A stretch of DNA of 64,000 nucleotides from CAYWIT01 sp964458415 (GCA_964458415.1 CAYWIT010000001.1:124001-188000); one strand, 5' to 3'; counted from the first letter of the stretch, positions 17,934 through 26,470 are shown. Program-made: numbers and translations. The notes: generated by a model not told the origin, from the letters alone.

Positions 17934-17969
17934 AAAAAAGAAAGGGCCGCCTGTGGGGAGGCGGCCCTT
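17934..17969 (-). terminator. Rho-independent terminator after the flgI-flgJ-flgN-like operon
   Basis: A 10-bp perfect GC-rich stem (AAGGGCCGCC with GGCGGCCCTT) and an 8-nt loop are followed by T-rich sequence on the minus strand. It lies directly upstream of the fliK promoter. Confidence 0.88.
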
Positions 17970-17994
17970 GGGGTGGTGGAGAGGTGGGGGGAAA

Positions 17995-18471
17995 TCATAG
18001 CTGCTGGTCAACGCGGAGAGAGAGCGTCGATGTTTTATAGGTTTGTGTATGACCTTTTGCGGAATAGCCTGTCTGGCATTCATCGGCAACGGTCTTGCGC
18101 GCCACGTCAAGAATGCGGTTAACCAGACGTTTGGCGCCATTTCTGGCGGAATCCAGCGCGCCAAGATTGTCCTTGAGGGTCAAGGTGAAGGCTGTTTTTG
18201 TCCGAACCAGTTTTTCCCGCAAGGCCAGATCAAGAAGGCTGATTTCCGCTTGCCTTGCCGCGAGGGCGGTGATTTGCGCCTGATAACCTCTGGCATATTC
18301 ACGTTTTTGTTCCTGCAGGGATTCCACCGTGGCGAAGTCAACGGCTTTTAGCGCTGCCGTTTCTTTTGCAAGCAGGGCTCCGAAGGATTCCAGCAGAACC
18401 ATCAGGGACTGCACATCCGCGCCGAGGCTGGTTTCAATTTTTGTCGTCGTCATCGTTTTTACTGCGGTCAT
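17995..18471 (-). CDS. FlgN-like flagellar export chaperone
   Basis: This 158-residue, almost wholly helical protein has the FlgN-type layout: a long N-terminal coiled coil starting near LMVLLESFGALLAKETAALK and continuing through LQEQKREYARGYQAQITALA, then a second helix pair (LREKLVRTKTAFTLTLKDNL). It sits after flgJ in the flgI operon, where alphaproteobacteria usually carry a FlgN-type chaperone for hook-filament junction proteins. The start at 18471 follows AGAGGTG and overlaps the flgJ stop. The sequence is weakly conserved, so the name rests on architecture and position. Confidence 0.65.
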   Translation of the reverse strand: MTAVKTMTTTKIETSLGADVQSLMVLLESFGALLAKETAALKAVDFATVESLQEQKREYARGYQAQITALAARQAEISLLDLALREKLVRTKTAFTLTLKDNLGALDSARNGAKRLVNRILDVARKTVADECQTGYSAKGHTQTYKTSTLSLRVDQQL

Positions 18472-18797
18472 GGTACACCTCTTTTGTTGGGGTTATGCTG
18501 CTGCATCTCAATCATCATTTTCTGGATCTGGTCGGATATGCCGAGACCGGGCCCTTTTGCGATTTCCTTGCCGTATTCGGTGACAAGCATGCTGCGAAAC
18601 ATGTCCTCGCCGTGGCCACCGCCAAAAACGGGGTCGGTTTCCAGCCCTGCAAACATGTGCGAAAGCATTTCAGAGACAAACATTGATTCGAATTCTTTTG
18701 CGGTCTGTCCGATCTGGCGGATGTTCGTAGGAGCGTTCTTTGTGGTAAACATTGCCGTTTCGTAAGAGACTGACGTTGCGGGTAACGTTGCGGTCAT
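18468..18797 (-). CDS. flgJ: Rod-binding protein, FlgJ N-domain only
   Basis: This 109-residue protein contains only the rod-binding half of FlgJ: AKEFESMFVSEMLSHMFAGLE, PVFGGGHGEDMFRSMLVTEYGKEIAK and LGISDQIQKMM. The muramidase domain of enterobacterial FlgJ is absent, as is normal in alphaproteobacteria, so another hydrolase must open the peptidoglycan. It starts 1 nt after flgI ends and overlaps the next gene, giving a tight flgI-flgJ-flgN-like operon. Confidence 0.9.
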   Translation of the reverse strand: MTATLPATSVSYETAMFTTKNAPTNIRQIGQTAKEFESMFVSEMLSHMFAGLETDPVFGGGHGEDMFRSMLVTEYGKEIAKGPGLGISDQIQKMMIEMQQHNPNKRGVP

Positions 18798-18798
18798 G

Positions 18799-19971
18799 TT
18801 ACATCACCTCGATTTCGGCCTGCAGGGCGCCGGCGGCTTTGATGGATTGCAGGATCGTGATGATATCGCGTGGTCCAACGCCAAGAGCATTCAGGCTGGC
18901 CACCAGATCCTGCAGGCTGATGCCTTCCGGCAATACCGCCAGTTTGTTGCCTGTGTCTTCATCAATCTGGATGTCTGTGCGCGGTACGATGGTGGTCTGG
19001 CCTTGCTGGGCGAAGGCTTGCGGTTGCGAGACTTGCGGCGTTTCGGTGATGCGGATGGTCAGGTTGCCCTGGGCGAGAGCTACAGTAGAGATCCGTACGT
19101 CCTTGCCCATGACGATCACGCCGGAGCGCTCGTCGATGACAACGCGGGCCAGCTGGTCGGGCGACACTTTCAGTTGTTCGATGTCGGTAATCAGGTTGAC
19201 GAGCCCGGATTGGTATCCTGGCGGAATTTTGACTTCAACTGAAGACGGGTTCTGCGCCTGTGCTGCGGGAAACTTCAGGTAATCATTGATTGCGGAAGCA
19301 ATGCGCCGTGCGGTGGTAAAGTCCGGATTGCGCAAGGCAAGACGGGTCGAGGACATCTGGGCGAGGTCGAAGGCGATTTCGCGTTCGACAATGGCGCCAG
19401 CAGCAATGCGGCCCGTGGTTGGAATGTTTTGGGTGACGGATCCTGCGTCTCCTTTGGCGGAAAACCCCGCGACGGAAACAGGGCCCTGCGCGACCGCATA
19501 GACCTGGCCATCAGCGCCCAGCAGCGGCGTGACCAGCAAGGTGCCGCCTTGCAGGCTTTTGGAATCGCCCAGCGCGGAAATGGTCACATCCATCCGCGCC
19601 CCCTGATTTGTGAAGGGAGGCAGGGTGCCGGTGACCATCACGGCAGCGATATTTTTGGTATTGAGGTCTTCATCGCGGATATTGACGCCAAGGCGTTCGA
19701 GCATCCCGATAATGCTTTGTTGCGTGAAGGGCGAATTCTTGAGGGAGTCACCCGATCCGTTCAGGCCGACGACAAGGCCGTAACCGATCAGCATATTGTC
19801 GCGGACGCCTTCGATTTCAACGATATCCTTGATGCGGGTAGAAGGGCCGGTCACCGTTGTGGCTGCCGCCGCATCTTGCGTCATGGGCAGGCTGAAGGTG
19901 ATCAGGCCGATGATGGCCGCGATTATGAAACTTTTCCCGATGTTTTTAGTTCTGTTTTTAAGCGTTTTCAT
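18799..19971 (-). CDS. flgI: FlgI, flagellar P-ring protein
   Basis: The protein has 390 residues from ATG 19971 (MKTLKNRTKNIGKSF), with GGTGGGA upstream. A signal peptide follows (IIAAIIGLITFSLPMTQDAAAA). The body shows FlgI marks: RIKDIVEIEGVRDNMLIGYG, LVVGLNGSGDSLKNSPFTQQ and DVTISALGDSKSLQGGTLLV. FlgI forms the periplasmic P-ring bushing around the rod. A frame open to 20286 would give 495 residues, but that would cross the sigma-54 promoter at 20014-20030, so the short form is preferred. Confidence 0.95.
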   Translation of the reverse strand: MKTLKNRTKNIGKSFIIAAIIGLITFSLPMTQDAAAATTVTGPSTRIKDIVEIEGVRDNMLIGYGLVVGLNGSGDSLKNSPFTQQSIIGMLERLGVNIRDEDLNTKNIAAVMVTGTLPPFTNQGARMDVTISALGDSKSLQGGTLLVTPLLGADGQVYAVAQGPVSVAGFSAKGDAGSVTQNIPTTGRIAAGAIVEREIAFDLAQMSSTRLALRNPDFTTARRIASAINDYLKFPAAQAQNPSSVEVKIPPGYQSGLVNLITDIEQLKVSPDQLARVVIDERSGVIVMGKDVRISTVALAQGNLTIRITETPQVSQPQAFAQQGQTTIVPRTDIQIDEDTGNKLAVLPEGISLQDLVASLNALGVGPRDIITILQSIKAAGALQAEIEVM

Positions 19972-20013
19972 TTTTCCCACCATTCTGAAAACATTTTTCC
20001 CGTTAGAGATATA

Positions 20014-20030
20014 AGCGAAAACCATGCCAG
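20014..20030 (-). promoter_or_regulatory. Sigma-54-like promoter of flgI
   Basis: On the minus strand this reads CTGGCATGGTTTTCGCT, with GG-N10-GC spacing correct. The -24 is GGCATG in place of GGCACG and the -12 is TCGC in place of TTGC, so it is weaker than the other four. It lies about 43 nt from the flgI ATG. Confidence 0.7.
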
Positions 20031-20160
20031 TTTTACCGGTGTTAAAATGATGCAAATACAGGGGTTTCAGGCAGGGTATTGTGGGTATTGCCTGTAAAAA
20101 GGGGGAGGCGGCAAATATTGCCGGTTGGTTTCGGGTAAAGAACGTGACTATAATATGAAC

Positions 20161-20586
20161 ATGAAAGTTGAAGGTCCGAACAAAAGCGCGACGACAAAGG
20201 GCGTTTCCAGAACCGGCGCACGAACGGGTGCTGCGGGCAGTTCTTTCAGCGGCCTGATTGAGGAAGCAGAGGAAACGGCTGCGCAATCCGCCACCTCTGC
20301 AACAATGGCTGTGGGGCCGCTTGATGCGCTTTTATCCCTGCAGGAAGCCGGCGACAGTCTTTCTGGCGGCGGAAAACAGGCCAGAGAGCGGGCGGAATCG
20401 CTGCTGGATCAGCTTGACCGGATCCGTATGGGCTTGCTGACAGGGAATATCCCACCATCTGCTTTGCAACAGCTGACAGAAACGTTGCAGACCCAGCGCG
20501 AACGGGTTATGGATCCGCATCTGGCCGATATTATTGATGAAATTGATCTGCGGGTGCAGGTGGAGCTGGCTAAATTAGGCCGTTAA
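20161..20586 (+). CDS. fliX: FliX, flagellar assembly checkpoint regulator
   Basis: The protein has 141 residues from ATG 20161 (MKVEGPNKSATTKG); ATG 20155 is also possible and neither has a strong ribosome site. FliX family marks are the Gly/Ala-rich disordered N-terminus ending SSFSGLIEEA, the VGPLDALLSLQEA segment, the LLDQLDRIRMGLLTGNIPPS segment, and the conserved end DPHLADIIDEIDLRVQVELAK. FliX binds FlbD and links basal-body assembly to activation of late sigma-54 genes. It is divergent from flgI, as in Caulobacter. Confidence 0.92.
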   Translation: MKVEGPNKSATTKGVSRTGARTGAAGSSFSGLIEEAEETAAQSATSATMAVGPLDALLSLQEAGDSLSGGGKQARERAESLLDQLDRIRMGLLTGNIPPSALQQLTETLQTQRERVMDPHLADIIDEIDLRVQVELAKLGR

Positions 20587-20598
20587 CGCCCTTTTTTC

Positions 20599-20627
20599 TT
20601 GACATAATAATCGAAAATAGGTACTTT
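20599..20627 (+). promoter_or_regulatory. Sigma-70-type promoter of the first ankyrin gene
   Basis: TTGACA (20599-20604) and TACTTT (20622-20627) are 17 bp apart. It lies just after fliX and 27 nt ahead of the GTG start of the ankyrin gene, so that gene is transcribed independently of the flagellar cascade. Confidence 0.65.
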
Positions 20628-20654
20628 TGCGGCTTCAAAGCAAGGGGAACCCTC

Positions 20655-21308
20655 GTGCCTGTCAGTTCTACCCAGATATTTAATGCCATCAGCGCCGGAA
20701 ATGTCGCGGAAGTCCTGGCCCTGCAAAGGAAATACAAGAATCTTGATCCGCGTAATTCTGCGGGAAATACGCCGCTTCATTTTGCCATCCTCATGGAAAA
20801 AACAGAGATTGTGAAAAGACTGGTGGAAGAGGCCGGTGTCGATATCAATGCCCGGGGTTTGAAAATGATGACGCCAGTATCATTGGCGGCAAACCTGTGT
20901 CTGGAAGATTACGCTGTCTTTCTGGTTGAAAAGGGCGCGGACCTTCGTTTGCGGGATGCTTACAGCAAGGCGGCGCTGGACAGAGCGCACGAGAAAAATC
21001 TGAGCAAGCTTAAAGAAGCGATTTGGCAGAGGCTCACGCCCGTTGAAATTGAAGCGGAGTTGTGGACGGCGTTTGAAGCGGGGCATACGGAGGATTTTAT
21101 CAGTCTGGTTGAAAATCACGGGGCGGATATTTATCGAAAGCATGATAACGGAAGATCCATTGCCGCGGTCACGAAAGACATGACGGATTCGGATATTGCC
21201 GGCTTTGTCCGGAGAAGAGAAGGCCTGGCGGCGGCGGCGCGATTGACAGAGCCGACAACTGCGGTTGTTAAAGCGTTTCGTCCGCTTGTTTATAAAAATA
21301 AAAATTAG
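20655..21308 (+). CDS. Small ankyrin-repeat protein (Ank1)
   Basis: This 217-residue protein starts at GTG 20655 with AAGGGGAA upstream. It has two or three ankyrin repeats: a good one at about 34-66 (NSAGNTPLHFAILMEKTEIV), one at about 68-100 (MTPVSLAANLCLEDYAVFLV) and a degenerate one near 130-165. There is no signal peptide or membrane segment. The C-terminus, VVKAFRPLVYKNKN, resembles that of another ankyrin gene here (58454-59095, PVKVFRPIQFKPK). Its stop is only 2 nt from the stop of the convergent TPR gene. The function is unknown; ankyrin repeats mediate protein binding. Confidence 0.8.
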   Translation: MPVSSTQIFNAISAGNVAEVLALQRKYKNLDPRNSAGNTPLHFAILMEKTEIVKRLVEEAGVDINARGLKMMTPVSLAANLCLEDYAVFLVEKGADLRLRDAYSKAALDRAHEKNLSKLKEAIWQRLTPVEIEAELWTAFEAGHTEDFISLVENHGADIYRKHDNGRSIAAVTKDMTDSDIAGFVRRREGLAAAARLTEPTTAVVKAFRPLVYKNKN

Positions 21309-21310
21309 GG

Positions 21311-24300
21311 TCAGGACCCGTTGTCCGATCCCGTGCCAGACATTTTTTTATAGTTATCAAGGAAACCCTTGAACATATCCACCTCGTTCGCGATTTTAAG
21401 AATGGTTTCGCGGTCGGCCAGACTGTCGCCGCCGCTTTCGCGGGTCACGACGCCGAAGGTGGAGGCCAGCGGGGATTTTTCTATTGCGCTTTCATAGCGG
21501 TTTTTTAATTCCCGCAGCTTCGCTACATTGCCGGCAAGCTTGTAACCGACGGCGCTGTTGATGATAAGGCGCGCGGATTCTTCATCGAGAATCTGGGAGG
21601 AAGGGGGAACCAGCGCGGTCATGGCATCGGCGGCGGCCTCCCAGCGCCGGGCGTGCCAGAGAACGTCGGCCCTGAGTTTGCCCGCATTGCGCGAGGTCAG
21701 GGGGGCCAGCGTTGCAACGGCGGCGTCCGTCAGGTTAAGCTGCGATTGCGAACGGGCCCGGAGCAGGGCTCGCTCTTCTGCCTGTGCGGCCGGGATGTCG
21801 GCAATAGTTGTTCTGTCGAGCGTTGACAGTGCTTGCTTCGGGCGTCCATCCAGAAGATAAACGGCTGCGAGCTTCACACCTGTTTCCAGCGTCTGCTTGT
21901 CGGACAGGCCGGCGGCAAGCTGTTCTTCCAGAATCGTTGCCGCTTTGTCGATGAGGTCCATGCTGATGAGATAGTCGGCAAAATGGAGGGCGGCCACTGT
22001 GCCATCCTCGCCCGGGGGCAGGAGACCGCTGAATTCGTTGTATATCGAGATTGCCTCCAGCGGCGATATCTTTCCGGCAAGCGGGCCGATAAAAATATCC
22101 GTGAAAATGCGGCGAATGTCATCGCGGATCGGTGTCGCATCGCTGAAAAGACTATCAGCAAGGCCAGCGGCGGCGGACATGGTTTGCAAGGATTGCAGGT
22201 AGTCCTGGTTAAGGGCCTGCATCAGGCCGAGGTTATGAAGGATCTGGACTTCAAGTCCGTCACCGCGCCAGGCGAAGCGGAGGCTGTCGATGCGGTCGAG
22301 GGCCTCCTCCGGTGTAATGGTTTTTCCCTGCAGTTCCAGATTTGCCAGCGCCAGACTGGCCTTGGCATGGTAAAGCCGGTCCAGTCCGTTTGCCACCGGC
22401 TCCCAGAGGGCGCGGGCGTCTTCTATCTTGCCGCGCTGACGGTAGGTTTCGCCTTTCAGATAATCCATAGCGGCCCGGTAATGGGGGGACATGTCGGGTG
22501 ATCCGGCGTTGAGGGAATCCAGCAGGGCTTCCGCCGCATCGTTGTTGCCGAGCCTGAGCGCGGACTCTGCCATGTAAATAGTAAAGGGGATGCTGATATT
22601 GTCGGGATATTTTCCCAGCAGGGCGTCGTCCTTTGGAAAGGAGCGGTTGGCCATGTGCCATTGCTCTGTTGCTGCCGCCGCAAATCCCCTCCAGAGGCTG
22701 GTTTCAGGGTGCTGCTGAATCGCCGGCATGGAGAGATCATGCAGGGCGTCATCGTAATGGCCGGCCATGGCGGCAGCGGCACCGCGCAAGGCGACAAAGT
22801 TCGGGCTTTTGGCTATTTCCGGGTCGCGTTCGGAAATCAGCCGCAGCATGCCCAGCGTTTCCTGACCAAAATTATTGGCAAAATAAAGCAGGGCGAGCTT
22901 CATCATCAGCGCGGCCTGATCCTCCGGCAAGGCAGCGGCGATGGCGGCCTCGATAGCGCGTTTGTTCTCGTAAAGGCGGGTGATGCCGCCCTGCTGCCAG
23001 GCCGGAAAATCAAACAGGCGTTTTTCATCGTCATGGATGGTCAGGGATTCGAGGGAAAGTTCATGCGTTTTCTGTCGCGCCAGCGTGGCTGTGAGTCCGG
23101 CAGGGGCGGTGATCAGGACTTCGTTCTGCAAGCTGCTGACATTAATTCCGTCGCGCAGCGGCCGGACCACCAGCCCTGAAATCGAGGGCAGGATTTCAAG
23201 ATCGGTAAAGCGACGGCCTTCGGGATTTTGTTCAGTCGGATAGCTGACCGGAACAACATAAAGAGTGTCGCCAATGGAGGGGTCCTGAAAGCTCAGGACT
23301 TGTCCGGCGCCCTTGACGGGGGCCAGTATATGGGCGGTCTGGCTTTCGCTGTCGAGTTCAATGCTGATATCCATCGCAGGCGGTTCACGTTCCGCCGTGC
23401 GGGCAATGGCAATATTCCAGGTCAGGCTGTGTTTAAGCACGCTGATGGTCTGGTCCGGCGGTATGTTATAGCGAAAGGCAATGCCGTTTTTAAACCGGAG
23501 CGTTTTTGATGCGCCCAGAACGTCTTTGAGCGGTCCGTTGACATCGGGGAGTATTGTGCCAGTGGAGGTGGCATCCATAACGATCCAGAGCGTATGAAAG
23601 CGTGTAAATACGGCAATATTCGTGGCTTCAATCGGGGCAATAACGATACGCGTTACGTCCTGCGCTGCCGGAGACGGGGAAACCTCCTGTGGAGCGGCGG
23701 CTGTTGCCAAAGGCTTCATCGGTGCAGTTGTCACGGGCTCGACTTTTTTTGCCGGGGCCGGAGCGGTTGGTGCTGCGGCGGCTCTTACAGGCGGAGTTTC
23801 TTCTGTTTTTTTCTTTTCTTCAGGCGGGGCAGCCGTTACAGCGGGCTTAATGTCCAGTGGGGCGACCGGTGCTGCGGCTGGCTTGTCTGTTTTCTGTGCG
23901 CTTTGTTTGGGGGCAATCGGTTTCGAGGGGGCTGTTTTATCCGTTTCTTTTCCGGGAAAGACATCGACGACAATTTTTTTCAGCAGACGGAATGTCTTGA
24001 AATGAGCGTTTTCAGGGATGCTGATGGTTACTTTTTTTGTGCCGTCATCTCCCGCTTCAACGGTCATGCCCTGTACAAGGCCGGTGCGCCCGCCTGGGGG
24101 AGTCAGTTGCGCGGGGGTGTCAAAAGAGAGGACAATCTGCCCTGTTTCGGAATTTGCGTGATAGGCCGTCAGTTTTGAAAAGTCGAAAACCAGACGGGTA
24201 TGATCGGCGTGTTCACCGACCCGCACTGTTGCGGTCACCGGTGTGGCGGATACTGCCGCGAAAACTACATGGGGGAAGCTTAGAAAAATCATCGCAGCGA

Positions 24301-24346
24301 GAAGCAGCGATGTAAGGTGGAACAGGCCTTTTTTTCTTGCAGACAC
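21311..24346 (-). CDS. Large exported TPR-repeat protein with AMIN-like N-domain, flagellar island
   Basis: The protein has 1011 residues from GTG 24346, which has AGGGGATT about 10 nt upstream. ATG 24397 is open in frame but has no ribosome site. A signal peptide follows (LTSLLLAAMIFLSFPHVVFA). Residues 35-130 form a beta-rich domain (HTRLVFDFSKLTAYHANSET; KTFRLLKKIVVDVFPGKE) resembling AMIN domains. Then come a Pro/Ala/Lys-rich linker, a second similar beta domain near 225-300, and from about 450 to the end a long helical region with TPR-like repeats (LGMLRLISERDPEIAKSP; AALHFADYLISMDLIDKAA). The product is probably periplasmic. Its place between fliX and cheZ suggests a role tied to the motor, but this is inferred; I do not recognise a named family. 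Confidence 0.75.
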   Translation of the reverse strand: MSARKKGLFHLTSLLLAAMIFLSFPHVVFAAVSATPVTATVRVGEHADHTRLVFDFSKLTAYHANSETGQIVLSFDTPAQLTPPGGRTGLVQGMTVEAGDDGTKKVTISIPENAHFKTFRLLKKIVVDVFPGKETDKTAPSKPIAPKQSAQKTDKPAAAPVAPLDIKPAVTAAPPEEKKKTEETPPVRAAAAPTAPAPAKKVEPVTTAPMKPLATAAAPQEVSPSPAAQDVTRIVIAPIEATNIAVFTRFHTLWIVMDATSTGTILPDVNGPLKDVLGASKTLRFKNGIAFRYNIPPDQTISVLKHSLTWNIAIARTAEREPPAMDISIELDSESQTAHILAPVKGAGQVLSFQDPSIGDTLYVVPVSYPTEQNPEGRRFTDLEILPSISGLVVRPLRDGINVSSLQNEVLITAPAGLTATLARQKTHELSLESLTIHDDEKRLFDFPAWQQGGITRLYENKRAIEAAIAAALPEDQAALMMKLALLYFANNFGQETLGMLRLISERDPEIAKSPNFVALRGAAAAMAGHYDDALHDLSMPAIQQHPETSLWRGFAAAATEQWHMANRSFPKDDALLGKYPDNISIPFTIYMAESALRLGNNDAAEALLDSLNAGSPDMSPHYRAAMDYLKGETYRQRGKIEDARALWEPVANGLDRLYHAKASLALANLELQGKTITPEEALDRIDSLRFAWRGDGLEVQILHNLGLMQALNQDYLQSLQTMSAAAGLADSLFSDATPIRDDIRRIFTDIFIGPLAGKISPLEAISIYNEFSGLLPPGEDGTVAALHFADYLISMDLIDKAATILEEQLAAGLSDKQTLETGVKLAAVYLLDGRPKQALSTLDRTTIADIPAAQAEERALLRARSQSQLNLTDAAVATLAPLTSRNAGKLRADVLWHARRWEAAADAMTALVPPSSQILDEESARLIINSAVGYKLAGNVAKLRELKNRYESAIEKSPLASTFGVVTRESGGDSLADRETILKIANEVDMFKGFLDNYKKMSGTGSDNGS

Positions 24347-24449
24347 GATGAATAATCCCCTGTCATCCTTCTGATTACAGGATACACGAAAAATCATTGA
24401 AAATCAGTTAGGAATGCCTTGCCATAAGCGGCAGATGGCTTGCGCTGCG

Positions 24450-25055
24450 CTATTTGTCAAAACTGGCTAGAAGCTTGTCAATCTCGTCTTGCTTTACCGA
24501 AGGGCCGTTGAGCTGCGGCCCGTTCAGCAGACTGGTCGGCGCGGGGTCGGGGTCGCCTTTACCAGCCTCATGGGCAAAGACGGCGCTGTTTGTAGTATCG
24601 AGGCTATGGCCGAAGGCGTTCAGTATTTCAGCAACCTTGTTTTCAATGTTTTTGAGCGTTTTGACCACTTTGGTGATCCGCTGCCCTGTGATGTCCTGAA
24701 AACTGCAGGCTTCATAGATCGCGGTGATGGCGGTCATCATTTCAGCGCGGGCAGTGTCGTCGAGACCTTGCCCGATATGCTCGATCTTGTCACAGGAATC
24801 CATGATGGTTCCTGTCGCTTTTGCGGTTTCCCCGATAACGGCGTCCAGTTCGTCCGTCGCGCTCGGAATATGGTTGTGGCTGATTTCGATCGAGCGCATC
24901 TGCGCGAGTTCCGCGCGCATGTTCTGGATATAAACCGCAAGGGAGGAAAGGTCGTCATGCAATTTGCGGGCAGCTTCCGTATCCTTGCCGATATTCCCAA
25001 GGACGGACTGGATGATGTTGACAACTTCCTTGCGGCTATAAGGCCTTTCGTTCAT
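24450..25055 (-). CDS. cheZ: CheZ, CheY-P phosphatase
   Basis: The protein has 201 residues from ATG 25055 (MNERPYSRKEVV), where AGGA sits 8 nt upstream; ATG 25064 is too close to the same site. It is an all-helical CheZ with the catalytic motif ACSFQDITGQRI (the active Asp and Gln). A flexible Pro/Gly/Asn-rich linker leads to the C-terminal CheY-binding helix QDEIDKLLASFDK. CheZ dephosphorylates CheY-P. Many alphaproteobacteria lack CheZ, which makes its presence informative. cheY follows 63 nt... upstream-to-downstream order on this strand is cheY then cheZ. Confidence 0.93.
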   Translation of the reverse strand: MNERPYSRKEVVNIIQSVLGNIGKDTEAARKLHDDLSSLAVYIQNMRAELAQMRSIEISHNHIPSATDELDAVIGETAKATGTIMDSCDKIEHIGQGLDDTARAEMMTAITAIYEACSFQDITGQRITKVVKTLKNIENKVAEILNAFGHSLDTTNSAVFAHEAGKGDPDPAPTSLLNGPQLNGPSVKQDEIDKLLASFDK

Positions 25056-25118
25056 ATCGTGCATTCCTGCTCATTGTTCCAATATACTGTAATTTTTGCG
25101 GATCGTGCCGTGCGCTGA

Positions 25119-25499
25119 TCAGAACTCGCCTAGAACGCTGATAAGTTTTTGTTTCAGGGTGTCGGCATTGAAAGGCTTGACGATATAGTTATTGACGCCG
25201 GCCTGCCTTGCCGCCAGAACGTTCTCGGTTTTGCTTTCTGCCGTGACCATAATAAAGGGAACGTTATTGCCTTTGCCGCGAACGTCCTTGAGCAGATCCA
25301 GCCCCGTCATCGGCTCCATATTCCAGTCGGAAATAATGAGGCCATAGCTCTTGGCGGCTATTTTTTCCAAGGCGGCAGAGCCATCGGTGGCTTCGTCAAT
25401 ATTGTTGAAGCCAAGCTGTTTCAGCAGATTTTTGATAATTCGGATCATGGTCTGGTAATCGTCCACAACCAGAATATTGAGATTTTTATCGACTGTCAT
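25119..25499 (-). CDS. cheY: CheY, chemotaxis response regulator
   Basis: This 126-residue single receiver domain has the acidic pair Asp13-Asp14 (ILVVDDYQTM), phospho-acceptor Asp58 (LIISDWNMEPMTGLDLL), the switch Thr in MVTAESKTENVLAARQAG, and the Lys in YIVKPFNADTL. CheY-P binds FliM to reverse or stop the motor. The start has GCAGGAG 9 nt upstream. cheY is followed by cheZ in the same direction, giving a self-contained signalling output pair. Confidence 0.95.
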   Translation of the reverse strand: MTVDKNLNILVVDDYQTMIRIIKNLLKQLGFNNIDEATDGSAALEKIAAKSYGLIISDWNMEPMTGLDLLKDVRGKGNNVPFIMVTAESKTENVLAARQAGVNNYIVKPFNADTLKQKLISVLGEF

Positions 25500-25655
25500 T
25501 CACGGGGCTCCTGCTTTGCGATCCGGGATCTGAATTTGAATTTGAACTCAAACCGTTCCCCCATTTTGCCCGCTAACAGTTAAGCAACAGTAAATCTGTA
25601 GTGATAAAGCGATATTTTTGCCAGATAGCCGTCCTCTGCTCTTGTTTATGGTGTC

Positions 25656-26456
25656 TCAGGGCGGGGGCAGCAGGGCGGGGGCAGCCGTTTTTTCTGCATG
25701 GGAAGTCGTTTCCGGCAGCGGGGGCAGCTGTTTTTGTTCAGCCAGACGAATTGTGACCAGTCTTGCTTTTTCAGGGTTCATGCTGGCAAGAATAGGCGAG
25801 CTTTTGCGCTCGTTCATGCGACTGATGACGGAAAGCAGAACCTCCATGTCCAGCGTATCGAAAATTGTGGCAGCTTCCTTGGGTTTCATGCCCTCATAAA
25901 TTTTGACGAGGCTGCTGATCCGTTCGCTTTGCTCCTGTTGCTGTTTGCCAAGCAGGGATTCCAGCTCGTTACGCAGTTTATTCAGTTCGGCGATTTTATG
26001 ATCGACTTCCTGTCCGGCGGCGTCCAGCAAAGCTTCGCGTTCCGCAAGCGCTTTTTCGCGTTTGTCCAGCGTATCGCGGCGTTGCGAGAGGGACTGCAGA
26101 ACGTCAATTTCGGAGGCGCTGAAGGCGCGGGTCTGGCTATAGTTCGGGGGCAGGGCGGGGGCAATTTCCGGCGCCTGTCCGGCGGGGGGCGCGCCGTCAA
26201 CCGTCAGGGCTGTTTCCCGGACGGCCTTTTCAATTTCATCTTTTTCAATGGAGGGGGGAGCCAGCGGCGGCGGTTCTTCCTTGACGGCGCTGACCTGATC
26301 TTTGGCAGCGGCGGGCATAATAGCGCCGATTTCGCTTGCGGCGTGGCTGCTGCCGAAAGTAACGATATTGACAACGCGCAGGGCAAAGGCCATTCCGGCG
26401 ATAATCAGCAGCACACTGAAAATATTAAGCTGTCTGAAAAGCGACTTGAACGTCAT
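25656..26456 (-). CDS. MotE-like protein with MgtE-N-type domain
   Basis: The protein has 266 residues from ATG 26456 (MTFKSLFRQLNIF), with AAGGATC upstream. One transmembrane helix follows near residues 12-32 (VLLIIAGMAFALRVVNIV). Then come a Pro/Ala-rich linker, a coiled coil (LDKREKALAEREALLDAAGQ) and an MgtE intracellular-N-type domain (MKPKEAATIFDTLDMEVLLSV, ISRMNERKSSPILASMNPEKA). This arrangement is that of MotE, a periplasmic chaperone of MotC in rhizobia, and of similar FliG-like proteins in flagellar loci. It follows the DUF6468 gene after 14 nt. A GC-rich direct repeat encodes the Pro-rich tail. Confidence 0.7.
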   Translation of the reverse strand: MTFKSLFRQLNIFSVLLIIAGMAFALRVVNIVTFGSSHAASEIGAIMPAAAKDQVSAVKEEPPPLAPPSIEKDEIEKAVRETALTVDGAPPAGQAPEIAPALPPNYSQTRAFSASEIDVLQSLSQRRDTLDKREKALAEREALLDAAGQEVDHKIAELNKLRNELESLLGKQQQEQSERISSLVKIYEGMKPKEAATIFDTLDMEVLLSVISRMNERKSSPILASMNPEKARLVTIRLAEQKQLPPLPETTSHAEKTAAPALLPPP

Positions 26457-26470
26457 GACGGATCCTTTTT

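Noticed and set aside
19972..20286. An N-terminal extension of FlgI (495 residues in all)
   Set aside because: It would place the sigma-54 promoter inside the gene and put more than 100 non-homologous residues before the signal peptide.
25096..25109. A sigma-54-like TTGC...GTGCC between cheY and cheZ (minus strand)
   Set aside because: The GC and GG elements are separated by 8 bp, not 10, which is not tolerated.
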